The notes: generated by a model from the letters alone, not told the origin. 64,000 nucleotides of DNA from Streptomyces monomycini (GCF_022271435.1 NZ_JAFIQY010000026.1:50303-114302), one strand, 5' to 3'; positions 9,227-19,764 are shown, numbered from the stretch's first letter. Translations and numbers: made by a program.

Positions 9227-10189
9227 TCAGGCCGTGACGTCCCGCGCCGTGAAGCGCGCCCACGCGGCGGAGCCGAAGACCGCCGCGTACAGCGCCTGGA
9301 GGCCGAAGTTCTTCTGGAGCTGGTCCCAGTAGACGGGCTCGCGCAGCACGTCGGCGAAGGACAGCCAGTGGTGCGAGAAGAGGTACGGCTGGATCGCGTG
9401 CAGCTGCGGGATGTTGTCCAGGATCTGCACCACGATCAGCAGGCCGACGGTGGTGGCCATCGCCGCGATGCCGCTGTTGGTGAGCGTCGAGACGAACAGG
9501 CCGATCGCCGCCACGCCCACCAGGGACAGCGCCACGACGACCGCGATCGCCAGCGCCCGCAGCAGCCCCTCGCCGAACGGCACGCTCGTCCCGGACAGCA
9601 GCGTCACCTCGCCGACCGGGAACAGCAGCGCGCCGGTGACCAGCGCCGACACCGCCACCGCCAGCGTCGCCGCCAGGCAGAACGTCAGCGTCGTCGCGTA
9701 CTTGACCAGCAGCAGCCGGGTCCGTCCGGCCGGGGCGACGAGCAGGTAGCGCAGCGTCCCGGCGTGCGCCTCGCCGGCGACGGAGTCCCCCGCGACCACG
9801 CCGACCGCGAGCGGCAGGAAGACCGGGAGGGTGACGGCGAGCGCGGTGAAGACCAGGAAGAGACCGTTGTTGGTGATCTGCGAGACGAACGCCGCGCCGC
9901 CGGAGCCGCCCGACCCGCCGCCCTCACCGCTCGTCTCGATCTTGACGGCGACACCGATCAGGACCGGTACGGCGGCGAGGACGGCGAGCAGCGCGAGGGT
10001 GCGCCAGCGCCGGAAGGTCGTGCCGATCTCGTTGCGCAGCAGGCCGAGCGACCACAGCGGCCGCGGCGCACGGCGTACGGCCGCGCTCCCGGCCCCCGCG
10101 CCCCCGGCGTGCCCGGAGAAACCCGCGCCCCCGGAAGAGCCCGCGCCCTCTGAAGCCTCCGCGCCCCCCGCCATCTCAACCCGCGACAT
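9227..10189 (-). CDS. ABC transporter permease (ABC-2 type)
   Basis: A 320-residue integral membrane protein with about six hydrophobic segments (LALLAVLAAVPVLIGVAVKI, ALAVTLPVFLPLAVGVVAGDSV, ALAIAVVVALSLVGVAAIGLF and others). It has the ABC-2 family feature of an early cytoplasmic LGLLRNEIGTTFRRWR before the first segment. The ATG is preceded by GGGGAGGG and overlaps the end of the ATPase gene by 14 bases, so the two are coupled. The first 50 residues are Gly/Ala/Ser-rich. With the ATPase it should form an exporter or a protein-membrane remodelling pump; the substrate cannot be read from sequence. Confidence 0.9.
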   Translation of the reverse strand: MSRVEMAGGAEASEGAGSSGGAGFSGHAGGAGAGSAAVRRAPRPLWSLGLLRNEIGTTFRRWRTLALLAVLAAVPVLIGVAVKIETSGEGGGSGGSGGAAFVSQITNNGLFLVFTALAVTLPVFLPLAVGVVAGDSVAGEAHAGTLRYLLVAPAGRTRLLLVKYATTLTFCLAATLAVAVSALVTGALLFPVGEVTLLSGTSVPFGEGLLRALAIAVVVALSLVGVAAIGLFVSTLTNSGIAAMATTVGLLIVVQILDNIPQLHAIQPYLFSHHWLSFADVLREPVYWDQLQKNFGLQALYAAVFGSAAWARFTARDVTA

Positions 10190-11141
10190 CGAAACCCTCC
10201 CCGGTCAGCTGCACGAAGACGTCCTCCAGGGACGCCCGCTCCACGCCGAAGGCCCGTACGCGCACCCCGGCCCGTACGAGAGCGGCGTTGGCCTCCGCCA
10301 GGTCGGGCGGCCCGTCGTTCGGCGCCGGGAGTTCCCCGGTCACCCGCTCCTCCGCCGTCACGAGGTCGGTCACCCCGTGTTCCTTGAGCACCCGCACCGC
10401 GTCGGCGGTGTCGGGCGTGCCGACCGCCAGCCGCCCCCGCGTGCCCGCGGACAGCGCGGCGACCGTGCCCTGGGTGACGAGCCGGCCGCGGGCCATCACG
10501 GCGGCGTGCGTGCAGACCTGCTCGATCTCGTCGAGGAGGTGCGACGAGAGGAAGACGGTGGTGCCGTCGCCCGCCAGTTCCCTGACGAGCGAGCGGATCT
10601 CGCGCATGCCCTGCGGGTCCAGGCCGTTGGTCGGCTCGTCCAGCACGAGGAGTTCCCGGGGCTGCAGAAGCGCCGCGGCCAGCCCCAGCCGCTGCTTCAT
10701 GCCGAGCGAGTAGGCGCGTGCCTTCTTGCGGGCGGCGGCGGCCAGCCCGACCCGTTCCAGCGCGTGGTCCACGCGGTGGGCGCGGGTGCGGGGGTCCGTG
10801 GCCGGGTCGGCCGCGTCGTACCGGACCAGGTTGTCCCGCCCGCTGAGGAAGCCGTACAGGGCCGGTCCCTCGATGAGGGCGCCGACCCTGGGGAGCACCC
10901 GGCGGGCGGCCCGCGGCATCGGCTCGCCGAGCAGCCGGGCGCTGCCCGCCGACGGCTCGATCAGGCCGAGCAGCATGCGGATGGTGGTGGTCTTGCCCGA
11001 GCCGTTGGGCCCGAGGAAGCCGAAGACGCTGCCGCGCGGTACCGCGAGGTCGAGCCGGTCGACGGCGAGTTGTCCGCCGCGGTAGGTCTTCGTCAGCCCC
11101 CGGGTCTCGATCACCCGGTCACCGGCGGACGGCTGCGTCAT
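10176..11141 (-). CDS. ABC transporter ATP-binding protein
   Basis: A 321-residue ABC ATPase. The Walker A is GPNGSGKTTT, the signature AYSLGMKQRLGLAAALL, the Walker B LLVLDEPTNGLDP, and the switch His is in VFLSSHLLDE. The last 90 residues form a regulatory tail of the DrrA/CcmA-like class, which usually pairs with one ABC-2 permease, here the next gene. It lies downstream of the LolA-like gene on the same strand, but a strong hairpin at 11201-11249 separates them. Confidence 0.95.
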   Translation of the reverse strand: MTQPSAGDRVIETRGLTKTYRGGQLAVDRLDLAVPRGSVFGFLGPNGSGKTTTIRMLLGLIEPSAGSARLLGEPMPRAARRVLPRVGALIEGPALYGFLSGRDNLVRYDAADPATDPRTRAHRVDHALERVGLAAAARKKARAYSLGMKQRLGLAAALLQPRELLVLDEPTNGLDPQGMREIRSLVRELAGDGTTVFLSSHLLDEIEQVCTHAAVMARGRLVTQGTVAALSAGTRGRLAVGTPDTADAVRVLKEHGVTDLVTAEERVTGELPAPNDGPPDLAEANAALVRAGVRVRAFGVERASLEDVFVQLTGEGFDVAG

Positions 11142-11200
11142 CGGTCCCCCATGTGGTCACACCTGTGGTCGCCCGCTGTGGGCGCGGCCGGTCGCGCCGC

Positions 11201-11249
11201 GGTCCCGGGCGCGGGGCAAGACCGTGCGGCCCCGCCCCGCGCCCCGACC
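11201..11249 (-). terminator. Terminator-like hairpin after the LolA-like gene
   Basis: GGGCGCGGGGC (11207-11217) pairs with GCCCCGCGCCC (11234-11244), extended by GGTC/GACC outside. It starts 2 bases beyond the stop of the LolA-like gene. There is no U-run, as is usual for high-GC Streptomyces terminators. Confidence 0.65.
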
Positions 11250-11250
11250 G

Positions 11251-12573
11251 TCACTTGGCGGACTCGGCCGCCTTGATCAGGGACTCCTTGTCCACGGCAC
11301 CGGCGTAGACCGAGCCGTCGTCCGTCACCAGGGCGTTGACCAGGCGGGTGCTGAAGAGCCGGCCGGAGCCGAACTTTCCGTCCACCTTCTCGCCCAGGCT
11401 GTCCAGCAGCTTGGCCGCGTCACCGGACGCACCCTTGCCGTTGGCCGAGGAGAGACCGGAGCCGGCGCCCTTGACGTGGGCGATCGAGGTCCAGCCGGAG
11501 CCGATGACGTCGACGCCGCCCTTGCCCTTCGCGGCGTTCTTGCCGCTCAGGCCGTACTGCCCCAGGATGCCCTGGAGGTCCTCGGCCGTCCGCTCGCCCT
11601 TGGCACGCTGCTCCGCGCGGGCCTTGTCGCCGTCCACGACCTCGGCGCCCTTCGGCGGCTTGAAGTCGAAGGTGCCGGCCGCGGGCTTGGCGAAGTCGAC
11701 GGAGGTGAAGCCCACGTCGATCGCGGCGGCGCCGCCGCCCTTGGGCGTGAGCGTGAACTTCAGCGGTACGCCGGTCTCGGCGTCCACCGAGATCCGGATC
11801 GAGTCGACCGTGGAGCCGGCCTGCTTCGGCTTGACCGAGAGCTGGTACGCGTCCCGTCCGGCCACCTTGGCCGTGCCGTCGACGGTCACCGAGGTGCTGT
11901 CGCCGACCGCGTCGAGCGCCTTCTTGGCCAGCTCCTGCGGGGTGGCGTTCTTCAGGTCGCCGGCCTTGCCGGAGCCGTCCGTACCGTGCTTCCCGTGCTT
12001 GCCGTCCTTGCCCGCTCCGGCCGGGATGGTGCTGTGGTACGCGGTGTTGCTCTTGCTGTCGTAGCCCCAGACGTCACGGCCGTTGTGCACGAGGTTGTAC
12101 TCGGCGGCCTTGCCGACGACCGAGACCCGCTGCTTGTCCGGCCCGTCGGCGGCGACGCGCAGCGTGTGCGAGCCGGACGCCAGGTCCATCAGCTGGTTCT
12201 GCGGGCTCGCGGAGGCGCCCTTGCCGTCCTTGTCGCCCGTACCGCTGCCGCCCTGGCCCGAGGAGCCGCCGCCGAACGCACCGGCGCCGGCGCCCGACAG
12301 GGACGGCAGTCCCAGGTCGGTGTTCGTACGGACCGTGCCGGACAGCTGCTGCACGTCCGACGCGGCGACCTTGGCTATCAAGTCCTGCGCGGAGATCTTT
12401 GGCAGGTCCGGTGAGCCGGAGCCGGCGAACGCCGGGACCAGCCCGATCGAGGCCGCGGTGAGGCCCACGACGGCGGCCGGGACGGCGTACCGCATCATTC
12501 TGCGGCGCTTCGCGGAGCGCCCCCCGTCCCCGTCCCATTCGTCGGTGACCTGTGCCGGTTGGTTCCGTGGCAT
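11251..12573 (-). CDS. Exported LolA/DUF2092-like protein
   Basis: A 440-residue protein starting at ATG 12573 with CGGAGG 8 bases upstream. A basic cytoplasmic start (KRRRMMRYAVP) and one hydrophobic segment (VVGLTAASIGLVPAFAG) export or anchor it. The rest has the alternating beta-strand pattern of outer-membrane lipoprotein-sorting LolA-like domains (GRDVWGYDSKSNTAYH, RDAYQLSVKPKQAGSTVDSIRISVDAETGVPLKFTL). Two Gly/Lys/Ser-rich inserts break the fold. Streptomyces has no outer membrane, so a lipid or lipoprotein-binding role at the membrane face is inferred. The downstream ABC exporter is a plausible partner. Confidence 0.75.
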   Translation of the reverse strand: MPRNQPAQVTDEWDGDGGRSAKRRRMMRYAVPAAVVGLTAASIGLVPAFAGSGSPDLPKISAQDLIAKVAASDVQQLSGTVRTNTDLGLPSLSGAGAGAFGGGSSGQGGSGTGDKDGKGASASPQNQLMDLASGSHTLRVAADGPDKQRVSVVGKAAEYNLVHNGRDVWGYDSKSNTAYHSTIPAGAGKDGKHGKHGTDGSGKAGDLKNATPQELAKKALDAVGDSTSVTVDGTAKVAGRDAYQLSVKPKQAGSTVDSIRISVDAETGVPLKFTLTPKGGGAAAIDVGFTSVDFAKPAAGTFDFKPPKGAEVVDGDKARAEQRAKGERTAEDLQGILGQYGLSGKNAAKGKGGVDVIGSGWTSIAHVKGAGSGLSSANGKGASGDAAKLLDSLGEKVDGKFGSGRLFSTRLVNALVTDDGSVYAGAVDKESLIKAAESAK

Positions 12574-12806
12574 GTGCCTTACCTCCGTCGTAAGCGGCGG
12601 CCTGCTGCGCGACGCACTCGTCCCACTCCCGGGCTCATTGTGACCCGTTCCGCCGCGGCGTGGTGTTCTCCATCCCACCAAACCGGCCAGCCGGACGCGT
12701 CAGCCCCGGGGGCCAACTCGCGTACTCCCGTGGGTGGAGCTGCCACGGCCGCGCGGGGGAACCGGTATGACCAAAGACAGAGACGGACCCTAGGGGTTAC
12801 CGAAGG

Positions 12807-13820
12807 TCACCCCGCCCGGTGCACCACCGAGTCGCACAGCCCTTCCAGCGCGGCCTTCGCCATGCACTCCGGCAGCGGCGCCAGGGTGGCCCGCGCCTCC
12901 TCGGCGTAGCGCACCGTGTCGCGGCGGGCCTGCTCCAGCGCCGGGTGGGCGCGCAGCCCGGCCAGCGCCTCGGCGTGCCGGGCGTCGTCGGTCAGGTCGC
13001 CGGCCAGCAGGTCGCGCAGCTCGCGGTCCTTGTCGGTGCCGTGTGCGCCGTCGGCCAGGGCGCGCAGGTGCAGGACGGGCAGGGTCGGGATGCCCTCGCG
13101 CAGGTCCGTGCCGGGCGTCTTGCCGGACTCGCGGGAGTCGCTGGCGATGTCCAGGACGTCGTCGGCGAGCTGGAAGGCGGTGCCGAGACGTTCGCCGTAC
13201 TGGGTCAGGATGTTGACGGTCGTCTCGTCGGCGCCGGACATCATCGCGCCGAAGCGGCCCGCGACGGCGATCAGCGAGCCGGTCTTGCCCGCGATCACGT
13301 CCAGGTAGTGGTCGATCGGATCGCGGCCGTCCCGCGGACCCGCCGTCTCCAGGATCTGGCCGGTCACCAGGCGTTCGAACGCCTCGGCCTGGATACGGAC
13401 GGCCTCCGGACCGAGGTCGGCCAGTATGTGCGAGGCGCGCGCGAAGAGGAAGTCGCCGGTCAGCACGGCCACCGAGTTGCCCCAGCGGGCGTTGGCGCTG
13501 GCCACCCCGCGGCGCACGTCCGCCTCGTCCATGACGTCGTCGTGGTACAGCGTCGCCAGGTGCGTCAGCTCCACGACGACGGCCGAGGGGACGACGCCCG
13601 GTGTGTGCGGGTCGCCGAACTGCGCGGCGAGCATCACCAGCAGCGGCCGGAACCGCTTGCCACCTGCGCGGACGAGGTGCTGCGCGGCCTCGGTGATGAA
13701 CGGCACGTCGCTCTTGGTGGCCTCCAGCAGGCCCTCCTCGACAGCCGCCAACCCGGCCTGGACATCGGCCTCAAGAGCCTGGTCCCGCACGCTCAGCCCG
13801 AAGGGCCCGACGACGGTCAC
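12807..13820 (-). CDS. Long-chain all-trans polyprenyl diphosphate synthase
   Basis: A 337-residue trans-prenyltransferase starting at GTG 13820 with CAGGAG upstream. It has GGKRFRPLLV, the first aspartate-rich motif Asp94-Asp98 (HDDVMDEADVRRG) and the second Asp220-Asp224 (QLADDVLDIASD). Residues 4-5 before the first motif are small (Ala, Thr), which in this family leaves the elongation pocket open and favours long products. Given menG, mqnA, mqnC and a MenJ-like reductase in this window, it most likely makes the C45-type side chain of menaquinone. The frame is open upstream by another 280 codons but with no domain content. Confidence 0.9.
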   Translation of the reverse strand: MTVVGPFGLSVRDQALEADVQAGLAAVEEGLLEATKSDVPFITEAAQHLVRAGGKRFRPLLVMLAAQFGDPHTPGVVPSAVVVELTHLATLYHDDVMDEADVRRGVASANARWGNSVAVLTGDFLFARASHILADLGPEAVRIQAEAFERLVTGQILETAGPRDGRDPIDHYLDVIAGKTGSLIAVAGRFGAMMSGADETTVNILTQYGERLGTAFQLADDVLDIASDSRESGKTPGTDLREGIPTLPVLHLRALADGAHGTDKDRELRDLLAGDLTDDARHAEALAGLRAHPALEQARRDTVRYAEEARATLAPLPECMAKAALEGLCDSVVHRAG

Positions 13821-14185
13821 GAGGGGTACTCCTGTCTGCTGACGATCAAACGGATTGTCGATCTGTCGCTGTCTCCACCATTGGCCAGCGTATCCGGTCG
13901 CTGTTGGATCACCGTGAGCGCCCGCCCCTCCGAGACGCTCGAACGGTGTGCGAGCCCGTTCGACACCCGCCCGCGTCCGCATGGCGAACACGTTTCTCGC
14001 ACCTCGGACACCGGTGGATTCCGGACAGGACGGCGCACCCCGGCCACTTCGCGGCGGGGTGCTCGTCAGCCCTTCCGGGCAGGCATCCGCTCGGGGGCAC
14101 CTCCCGGGCTCCCGCCCAGGGCCGCGCCCAGAGCCGCGCCCACGCCCCCGTTCAGACGCCGGCGCTCTCCCCCGTACCGCTCCTC
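13821..14185. other. Intergenic region upstream of the polyprenyl synthase
   Basis: This 365-bp region lies between the polyprenyl synthase start and the end of the FAD oxidoreductase gene (both minus strand). The part nearest the synthase (13830-13920) is less G+C-rich and should contain its promoter, but no convincing -35/-10 pair was seen. The remainder is a C-rich, low-complexity stretch (CCGCGCCC repeats at 14110-14160) with no supported gene on either strand. Confidence 0.5.
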
Positions 14186-15400
14186 CTACCGCGCCACCGC
14201 CCCCGCCACGCGCCGGGACGCGAACTCCGTACCGCAGACGAAGCGCATCACGGGCCCGAAGGACGCCGCCGCCGGGAGGCCCGTGAAGTGCAGGCCCGGC
14301 ACGGACGAGCCGAAGCCCGCGTCCAGTCGGGGCCCTCCGCCGCTCACCGTGACGCCGGTGCGCAGACCCTGGCCGAGGAAGTCCATCGCCGCCAGGTCGA
14401 CGCGGTAGCCGGTGGCGGCCAGGACGTGGTCGGCGGCCAGTTCGCCGGTGCGGCCGTCGGGGGCGCGCAGCGTCAGGACCGGGCGGCCGTCCTCGACGCG
14501 GGCCCGGACGATCCGCTGCCCGGCCGTGACCTGGACGCGCCCCACGAAGCGGTCCCGCAGCCACCAGGCGCCCAGCGGCCCCAGCACCCGGCGGACCAGG
14601 TAGCGGCGGGCCGGTGCGGGCAGGTGGCGGAAGCCGCCCGCGTAGTACGTGAACGCGTACAGCGACCACGCGTTGCCGAACGGTGTCTCCGGCCGCATCC
14701 TGGGCTGATGGTCCGGCGGCGCGCCGAAGCCCACCGCCGCACGCCCGCGCGCGACGACCCGTACGGACCGGGCGCCGGACTCGGCGAGCAGCACCGCGCT
14801 CTCCAGCGCCGACTGCCCGGCGCCGACCACCACCACGTCCCGGCCCGCGAAGGCCGACAGGTCGCGGTGCTGGGAGCTGTGCGAGACCGGCCCGGTGGGG
14901 GACGGCCCGTCCGGCACCGCCGCGGCCAGCTCACGCGGCAGCCGGGCGAAGCCGGTCAGTCCGGTGGCCACGACGACCGCGCGGGCCCGGAACTGTTCAC
15001 CGCTGTCCAGTTTCAGCTCGAATCCGTCGGAACGCCGGTCGTATCCGCCGGACCGCCGGTCGACCGAGACGACCCGGACCTGCTCCAGGTCGGGAACCAG
15101 CCGTTCCTGGAACCATTCGCCGTACCGCACGAAGGTCTCGACGGGGAGGATGTCCCAGTCGGACTCGTAGCGCCGCCCGCCCGTCGCGTCGCAGAAGTCC
15201 TGGAGCGTGTGCCCGGGCTGCGGGGCGTCGATGGTGGACGCCGCCGGTGTCGACTTGAGCAGCATGCCCGCGGGCATGTTCTCGCGCCAGCTCACCATCG
15301 GCCGGCCGAAGACGCGTACGGGCACGCCCCGCGCGCGCAGGTGCGCCGCCGTCGACAGGCCGTACGGACCGGCTCCGACGACTGCTACCGGAGTGTTCAC
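14186..15400 (-). CDS. FAD/NAD(P)-dependent flavoprotein oxidoreductase or monooxygenase
   Basis: A 404-residue flavoprotein. An N-terminal dinucleotide fold (VAVVGAGPYGLSTAAHL) binds FAD and a second one (VVVVGAGQSALESAVLL) binds NAD(P)H. VVVATGLTGF and ATGYRVDLAAMDFL match the ATG motifs of class B-type monooxygenases and lysine/ornithine N-hydroxylases. The GTG start overlaps the TGA of the ATP-grasp gene (GTGA), and GGGGAGGGGA precedes it, so the two are co-translated. The substrate is unknown; the pairing suggests it oxidises a compound made or activated by the ATP-grasp enzyme. Confidence 0.85.
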   Translation of the reverse strand: MNTPVAVVGAGPYGLSTAAHLRARGVPVRVFGRPMVSWRENMPAGMLLKSTPAASTIDAPQPGHTLQDFCDATGGRRYESDWDILPVETFVRYGEWFQERLVPDLEQVRVVSVDRRSGGYDRRSDGFELKLDSGEQFRARAVVVATGLTGFARLPRELAAAVPDGPSPTGPVSHSSQHRDLSAFAGRDVVVVGAGQSALESAVLLAESGARSVRVVARGRAAVGFGAPPDHQPRMRPETPFGNAWSLYAFTYYAGGFRHLPAPARRYLVRRVLGPLGAWWLRDRFVGRVQVTAGQRIVRARVEDGRPVLTLRAPDGRTGELAADHVLAATGYRVDLAAMDFLGQGLRTGVTVSGGGPRLDAGFGSSVPGLHFTGLPAAASFGPVMRFVCGTEFASRRVAGAVAR

Positions 15401-16734
15401 GTGCGTTCCCCTCCCCAGGGTGTTGCTGCTGGTCCGGCAGTGCCCCCCACTGCCCTTGCGGGGAACGGCCGTACTGATCCCCCGTTCATCGCCCGCGCGC
15501 GTCTGCTCGCCCGGCGGAGTGCGACCAGATGCCGGGCCCCGGGGCCGACGAACCGGGCCAGCATCGTGAAGAACGGCTTGAGGTCGTCGGCGGCCAGCCA
15601 CGCCAGCTCGGTGCCGGTGGCGCGGCTCGGCGCGTGCGGCGTGGTGTAGCCGCTGCGGCGGTACGCGAGCAGCGCGGGCAGGTCGATGTTCTCCACGACG
15701 AACCGCTGTCCGGCGCGCTGTTCCGCCTCCGGGACCTTCCGGCCGGTCAGGTCCAGGTGCTGGGCCCGTACGACGTCGATGCCCGCCTCGTTCTCGAACA
15801 GCCGGAACTGGGCCCCCATCCGCGGGTTGAAGTCCAGGAGCTTGTACGCGCCGTCCCGGCGGTCGTAGCGCCAGTCCAGGTCCACGATGCCGCTGAAGCC
15901 GACGCGTTTGACGAACTGGGCGGTCAGCTCGGCCAGTTCGGGGTTGTCGACGACGTACGCACAGGCCGTCATGCCCGCGTGCGGCGGCCAGGACCGCACC
16001 TTGACCCCGGTGAACAGGCTCAGCGCGGTGCTGTCCGCGTCGAAGTACGCGTGCACGATCCAGTCCTCGGCCTCCTCCCGCGGCAGGTACTCCTGGAGGA
16101 TCACGTCCGGCCGCGGGCCCCAGTCGCGGGCCAGACCGACGAGCTGGTCGGGCCCCGTGATCAGGGTGGTGCCGGCGACCGCGGGGTGCCGGCGCCGCTG
16201 GAACGCCTCGCGGTTCTTGGCCACGACCGGGAAGCGCGCCCGCGCGGCGAAGTGCTCGACGTCCGACAGCGACTCCGGGAAGGCGGACGCCGGTGACGGT
16301 ATGCCGTGCTCGACGCAGAGTTCGTGGAGCCCCTGTTTGCTGGCCAGGCGGCGCGGCAAGCCCGCTGCGGTACGGGGGAGCAGGAAGTGGCCGCTGAGGA
16401 CGTCGGCGTATTCACCGGTCAGGACGGCGGCCTCTTCGTCGGTCGGTATCAGGACCGTGGGCCGGCCGATGCGCTTGCCGATGCGCAGCAGCACCTCGAC
16501 GAGCTGCTGGGGGTCTTCGCGTCCGGTGGTCGGCCAGACGCAGCGTCCGTGCAGGTAGCGTGAGGTGGCGGCGGGGGTGAACCGGTCCTCGGTGATGGCG
16601 TACATGGGGACGCCGAGGCGTCCCAGACTGCGGATCGCCCCCACCCCGCCGTGGTGCAGCGGATAGTCCCCGATCTTCACGATGAGCCCCGGAACGGTCC
16701 GGTCCACCGCGAACGCCGTACTGCTCCGAGCCAC
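15397..16734 (-). CDS. ATP-grasp domain carboxylate-amine ligase
   Basis: A 445-residue ATP-grasp enzyme with GSxGLGR-like VGAIRSLGRLGVP, nucleotide-binding ARFPVVAKNREAFQRR and ILQEYLPREEAEDWIVHAYFD, and the metal-binding end VDLDWRYDRRDGAYKLLDFNPRMGAQ (Asp, Glu/Asn positions). Such enzymes join a carboxylate to an amine through an acyl phosphate. GTG 16734 (GGGGGG just upstream) matches where the domain begins; TTG 16854 is in frame 40 codons earlier and cannot be excluded. It is the first gene of a two-gene operon with the FAD oxidoreductase. The substrates are unknown. Confidence 0.82.
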   Translation of the reverse strand: MARSSTAFAVDRTVPGLIVKIGDYPLHHGGVGAIRSLGRLGVPMYAITEDRFTPAATSRYLHGRCVWPTTGREDPQQLVEVLLRIGKRIGRPTVLIPTDEEAAVLTGEYADVLSGHFLLPRTAAGLPRRLASKQGLHELCVEHGIPSPASAFPESLSDVEHFAARARFPVVAKNREAFQRRRHPAVAGTTLITGPDQLVGLARDWGPRPDVILQEYLPREEAEDWIVHAYFDADSTALSLFTGVKVRSWPPHAGMTACAYVVDNPELAELTAQFVKRVGFSGIVDLDWRYDRRDGAYKLLDFNPRMGAQFRLFENEAGIDVVRAQHLDLTGRKVPEAEQRAGQRFVVENIDLPALLAYRRSGYTTPHAPSRATGTELAWLAADDLKPFFTMLARFVGPGARHLVALRRASRRARAMNGGSVRPFPARAVGGTAGPAATPWGGERT

Positions 16735-17064
16735 CTGACCCCCCAACGGCGCGCGTCCCGCCCCGGCCACGCCCCGCAAGGAAGTTAGAACCGAACTGAC
16801 CGTCCCGGTACCGTCTTTCCAGACATTACGAACTCTTTTATGGCGCTTTGCCAACTCCTTTCGCTCACTTCTGTTTCTCTTCTGTCAATGCACCCTTCGG
16901 TCCGCCGCTGTCCCGGCCACCTCCGCGCCGGTGCCCGCTGTCCGGCCGGGTATCCCCTCGCGGCCCGTTGGGCCGTAATCTGATCGAAAGAGCCCGCCGG
17001 CCCGCCGGCCGGGTCCGCGGCCACAGGTGACGACGCACGCGAGAGACCACGCGAGGAGCCGTAC
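16735..17064. other. Divergent promoter region between ATP-grasp operon and fahA
   Basis: A 330-bp region. Around 16780-16895 it is unusually A+T-rich for this window. On the minus strand TTGACA occurs at 16884-16889 and a 27-codon frame (GTG 16865, ends 16785) runs SERSWQSAIKEFVMSGK, with AAAGGAG inside it. Whether this is a leader peptide or part of the ATP-grasp leader cannot be decided. No clear element was seen for fahA beyond GAGGAG at 17053-17058. Confidence 0.4.
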
Positions 17065-18260
<1,196 letters not shown>

Positions 18261-18264
<4 letters not shown>

Positions 18265-18968
18265 CCGGGTACGGGGCGGGGAGCGGGTGGGGCGGCGCGG
18301 ACCGCGGGCCCACCCTGCCCGAGGAGTTGCTGCTCCTCGCCCTGGACCCGGCGCGCGGCAAGCCGCTGAACCCTCCGTCCTACCTGCGGTACGGCCTGGC
18401 CGGCGCCGCCCTCGCGGAGCTGGCCCGGGCCGGGCGGGTCACCGAGGGCCGCGGCGGCCGGATCCTGGTGGGCAGTCCGCTGCCCCTCGGTGACCTGGTG
18501 CTGGACGCGGCGCTGGCCACGCTGTCCGTCCCCGGCAAGCGCGGCGAGGCCAAGGCCAAGCGCTGGGTGCGGACCGCGGCGCGCGGCGTCGACGAGGCGT
18601 GCCGGCAGCGGCTGGAACAGCGCGGCGCGGTCCGCCGGGAGTCCCGGCGCGCGCTCGGCGTGTTCCGTTACGAGCGTCTGGCAGCCGGACCGGTGGACCT
18701 CGCCGGACCGGCCCGCGCGCATTTCAAGGGCGCGCTGGCCAGCGGCTTCACGGACCCGCGCGACCGGGTGCTGGCCGCTCTGGTGTCGGCCACCCAACTG
18801 GATCGCAAGCTGGAGCTGGGCCGGGACCGGCGGGCCGTGCGCCGCGGTCTGAAGGCGCTGGTCCGCGACGACTGGATCGCCCGCGCGGTGGCGTCCGCGG
18901 TCCTCCAGGACAAGGCCGCCGGCAGCGGTGGCGGCGGTGACGGCGGCGGCGGTGACGGCGGCGGATGA
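18261..18968 (+). CDS. GOLPH3/VPS74 (GPP34)-family protein
   Basis: A 235-residue protein with the family start TLPEELLLLALDPARGK and the alternating hydrophobic helices of the GPP34 fold (GLAGAALAELARAGRV; LLVGSPLPLGDLVLDAAL-like segment; RDRVLAALVSATQL). Eukaryotic members bind phosphatidylinositol 4-phosphate and Golgi glycosyltransferases. Bacterial members are common in Streptomyces but have no assigned role. The last 13 residues are a Gly/Asp run (GGGGDGGGGDGGG). It is translationally coupled to fahA through ATGA, which is a curious pairing. Confidence 0.85.
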
Positions 18969-19106
18969 GACGCCCGGAGGTCACGGCAGCGCGTCAACCT
19001 CGTAGCGGCGCTGCCGCAATCGCTCCGGCCCCGTCCGTCACAGGCCCGGACCGTACGCCGCGTTGCTAGCCTCACGTCTCCCTGCCCCACAACGGAGGAG
19101 ACGTAC

Positions 19107-19646
19107 GTGCGCAAGGCAGTGCAGATCGCCGGGACGGCCTCCATGGCCGCGCTGCTGCTCAGCGGCTGTGGCGGCAGCGGAGACGGCAGCCGGGGCGCAG
19201 ACGGCAAGCGCGACACGGCGGGCGGAGCGGGCACGGCACCGGCCGCCACCTCTTCACAGGCTCCCGACGGCCCGGCCGGTGACGGGCCGACCGGTGACGG
19301 CTCGACCGGTGGCGGCACCAGCGGCCTCGACGGTGCCTGGACGGCCACCACCGGCGACTCGCACCTCACCCTCGTGATCTACCGGGGCATCGCCTCGCTG
19401 GGACTCGGCGCGGACACCGGGTCGGCCTGCCAGGGCAAGGTGGAGAAGGCGGGCCCCACGGTGATCGCCCTGAAGTGCATGGGCGGCCACACCACCCGCA
19501 CCCTGGGCACCGTCAAGCCGGGCGCCGACGGCAGGAAGCTGAAGGTGAGCTGGAAGGACGGGCCCACCGACACCTTCACCAAGGCCGAGGGCAAGCTCAA
19601 GCTTCCGGGCATGCCGAGCCTGTCCGCAGGCACACCCGGCACCTGA
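19107..19646 (+). CDS. Small secreted lipoprotein
   Basis: A 179-residue predicted lipoprotein. The signal sequence MRKAVQIAGTASMAALLLSGC ends in a lipobox with Cys21, the lipid-modified residue. A Gly/Ser/Thr-rich linker (about 22-70) is followed by a compact domain of about 100 residues with a likely disulfide (SACQGKVEK ... IALKCMGG). GTG 19107 lies 7 bases after GGAGGAG. No function is recognised. It should be anchored to the outer face of the membrane. Confidence 0.85.
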   Translation: MRKAVQIAGTASMAALLLSGCGGSGDGSRGADGKRDTAGGAGTAPAATSSQAPDGPAGDGPTGDGSTGGGTSGLDGAWTATTGDSHLTLVIYRGIASLGLGADTGSACQGKVEKAGPTVIALKCMGGHTTRTLGTVKPGADGRKLKVSWKDGPTDTFTKAEGKLKLPGMPSLSAGTPGT

Positions 19647-19704
19647 CGGCTGATCAGTCTCCGGCCGGGCCCGGGGGCCTGACCGGCGCGGACGACGAAG
19701 AGTA

Positions 19705-19764
19705 CGCGCGAACGGCCCAGGACCCGCGCGAACGGCCCAGGGCCGCCGCGAACGGCGCAGGCCC
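19705..19764. repeat. 20-bp tandem repeat, 3 copies
   Basis: Three consecutive 20-bp units with the core GCGAACGGCCCAG (19705-19724, 19725-19744 and a diverged 19745-19764) lie between the lipoprotein and the small secreted protein. It contains no gene. Confidence 0.85.

Noticed and set aside
15397..16854. Graspetide (RiPP) cluster based on the ATP-grasp gene and a nearby short frame
   Set aside because: The ATP-grasp protein resembles free-standing carboxylate-amine ligases, not the peptide macrocyclases, and the short frame lacks Thr/Glu/Asp core motifs.
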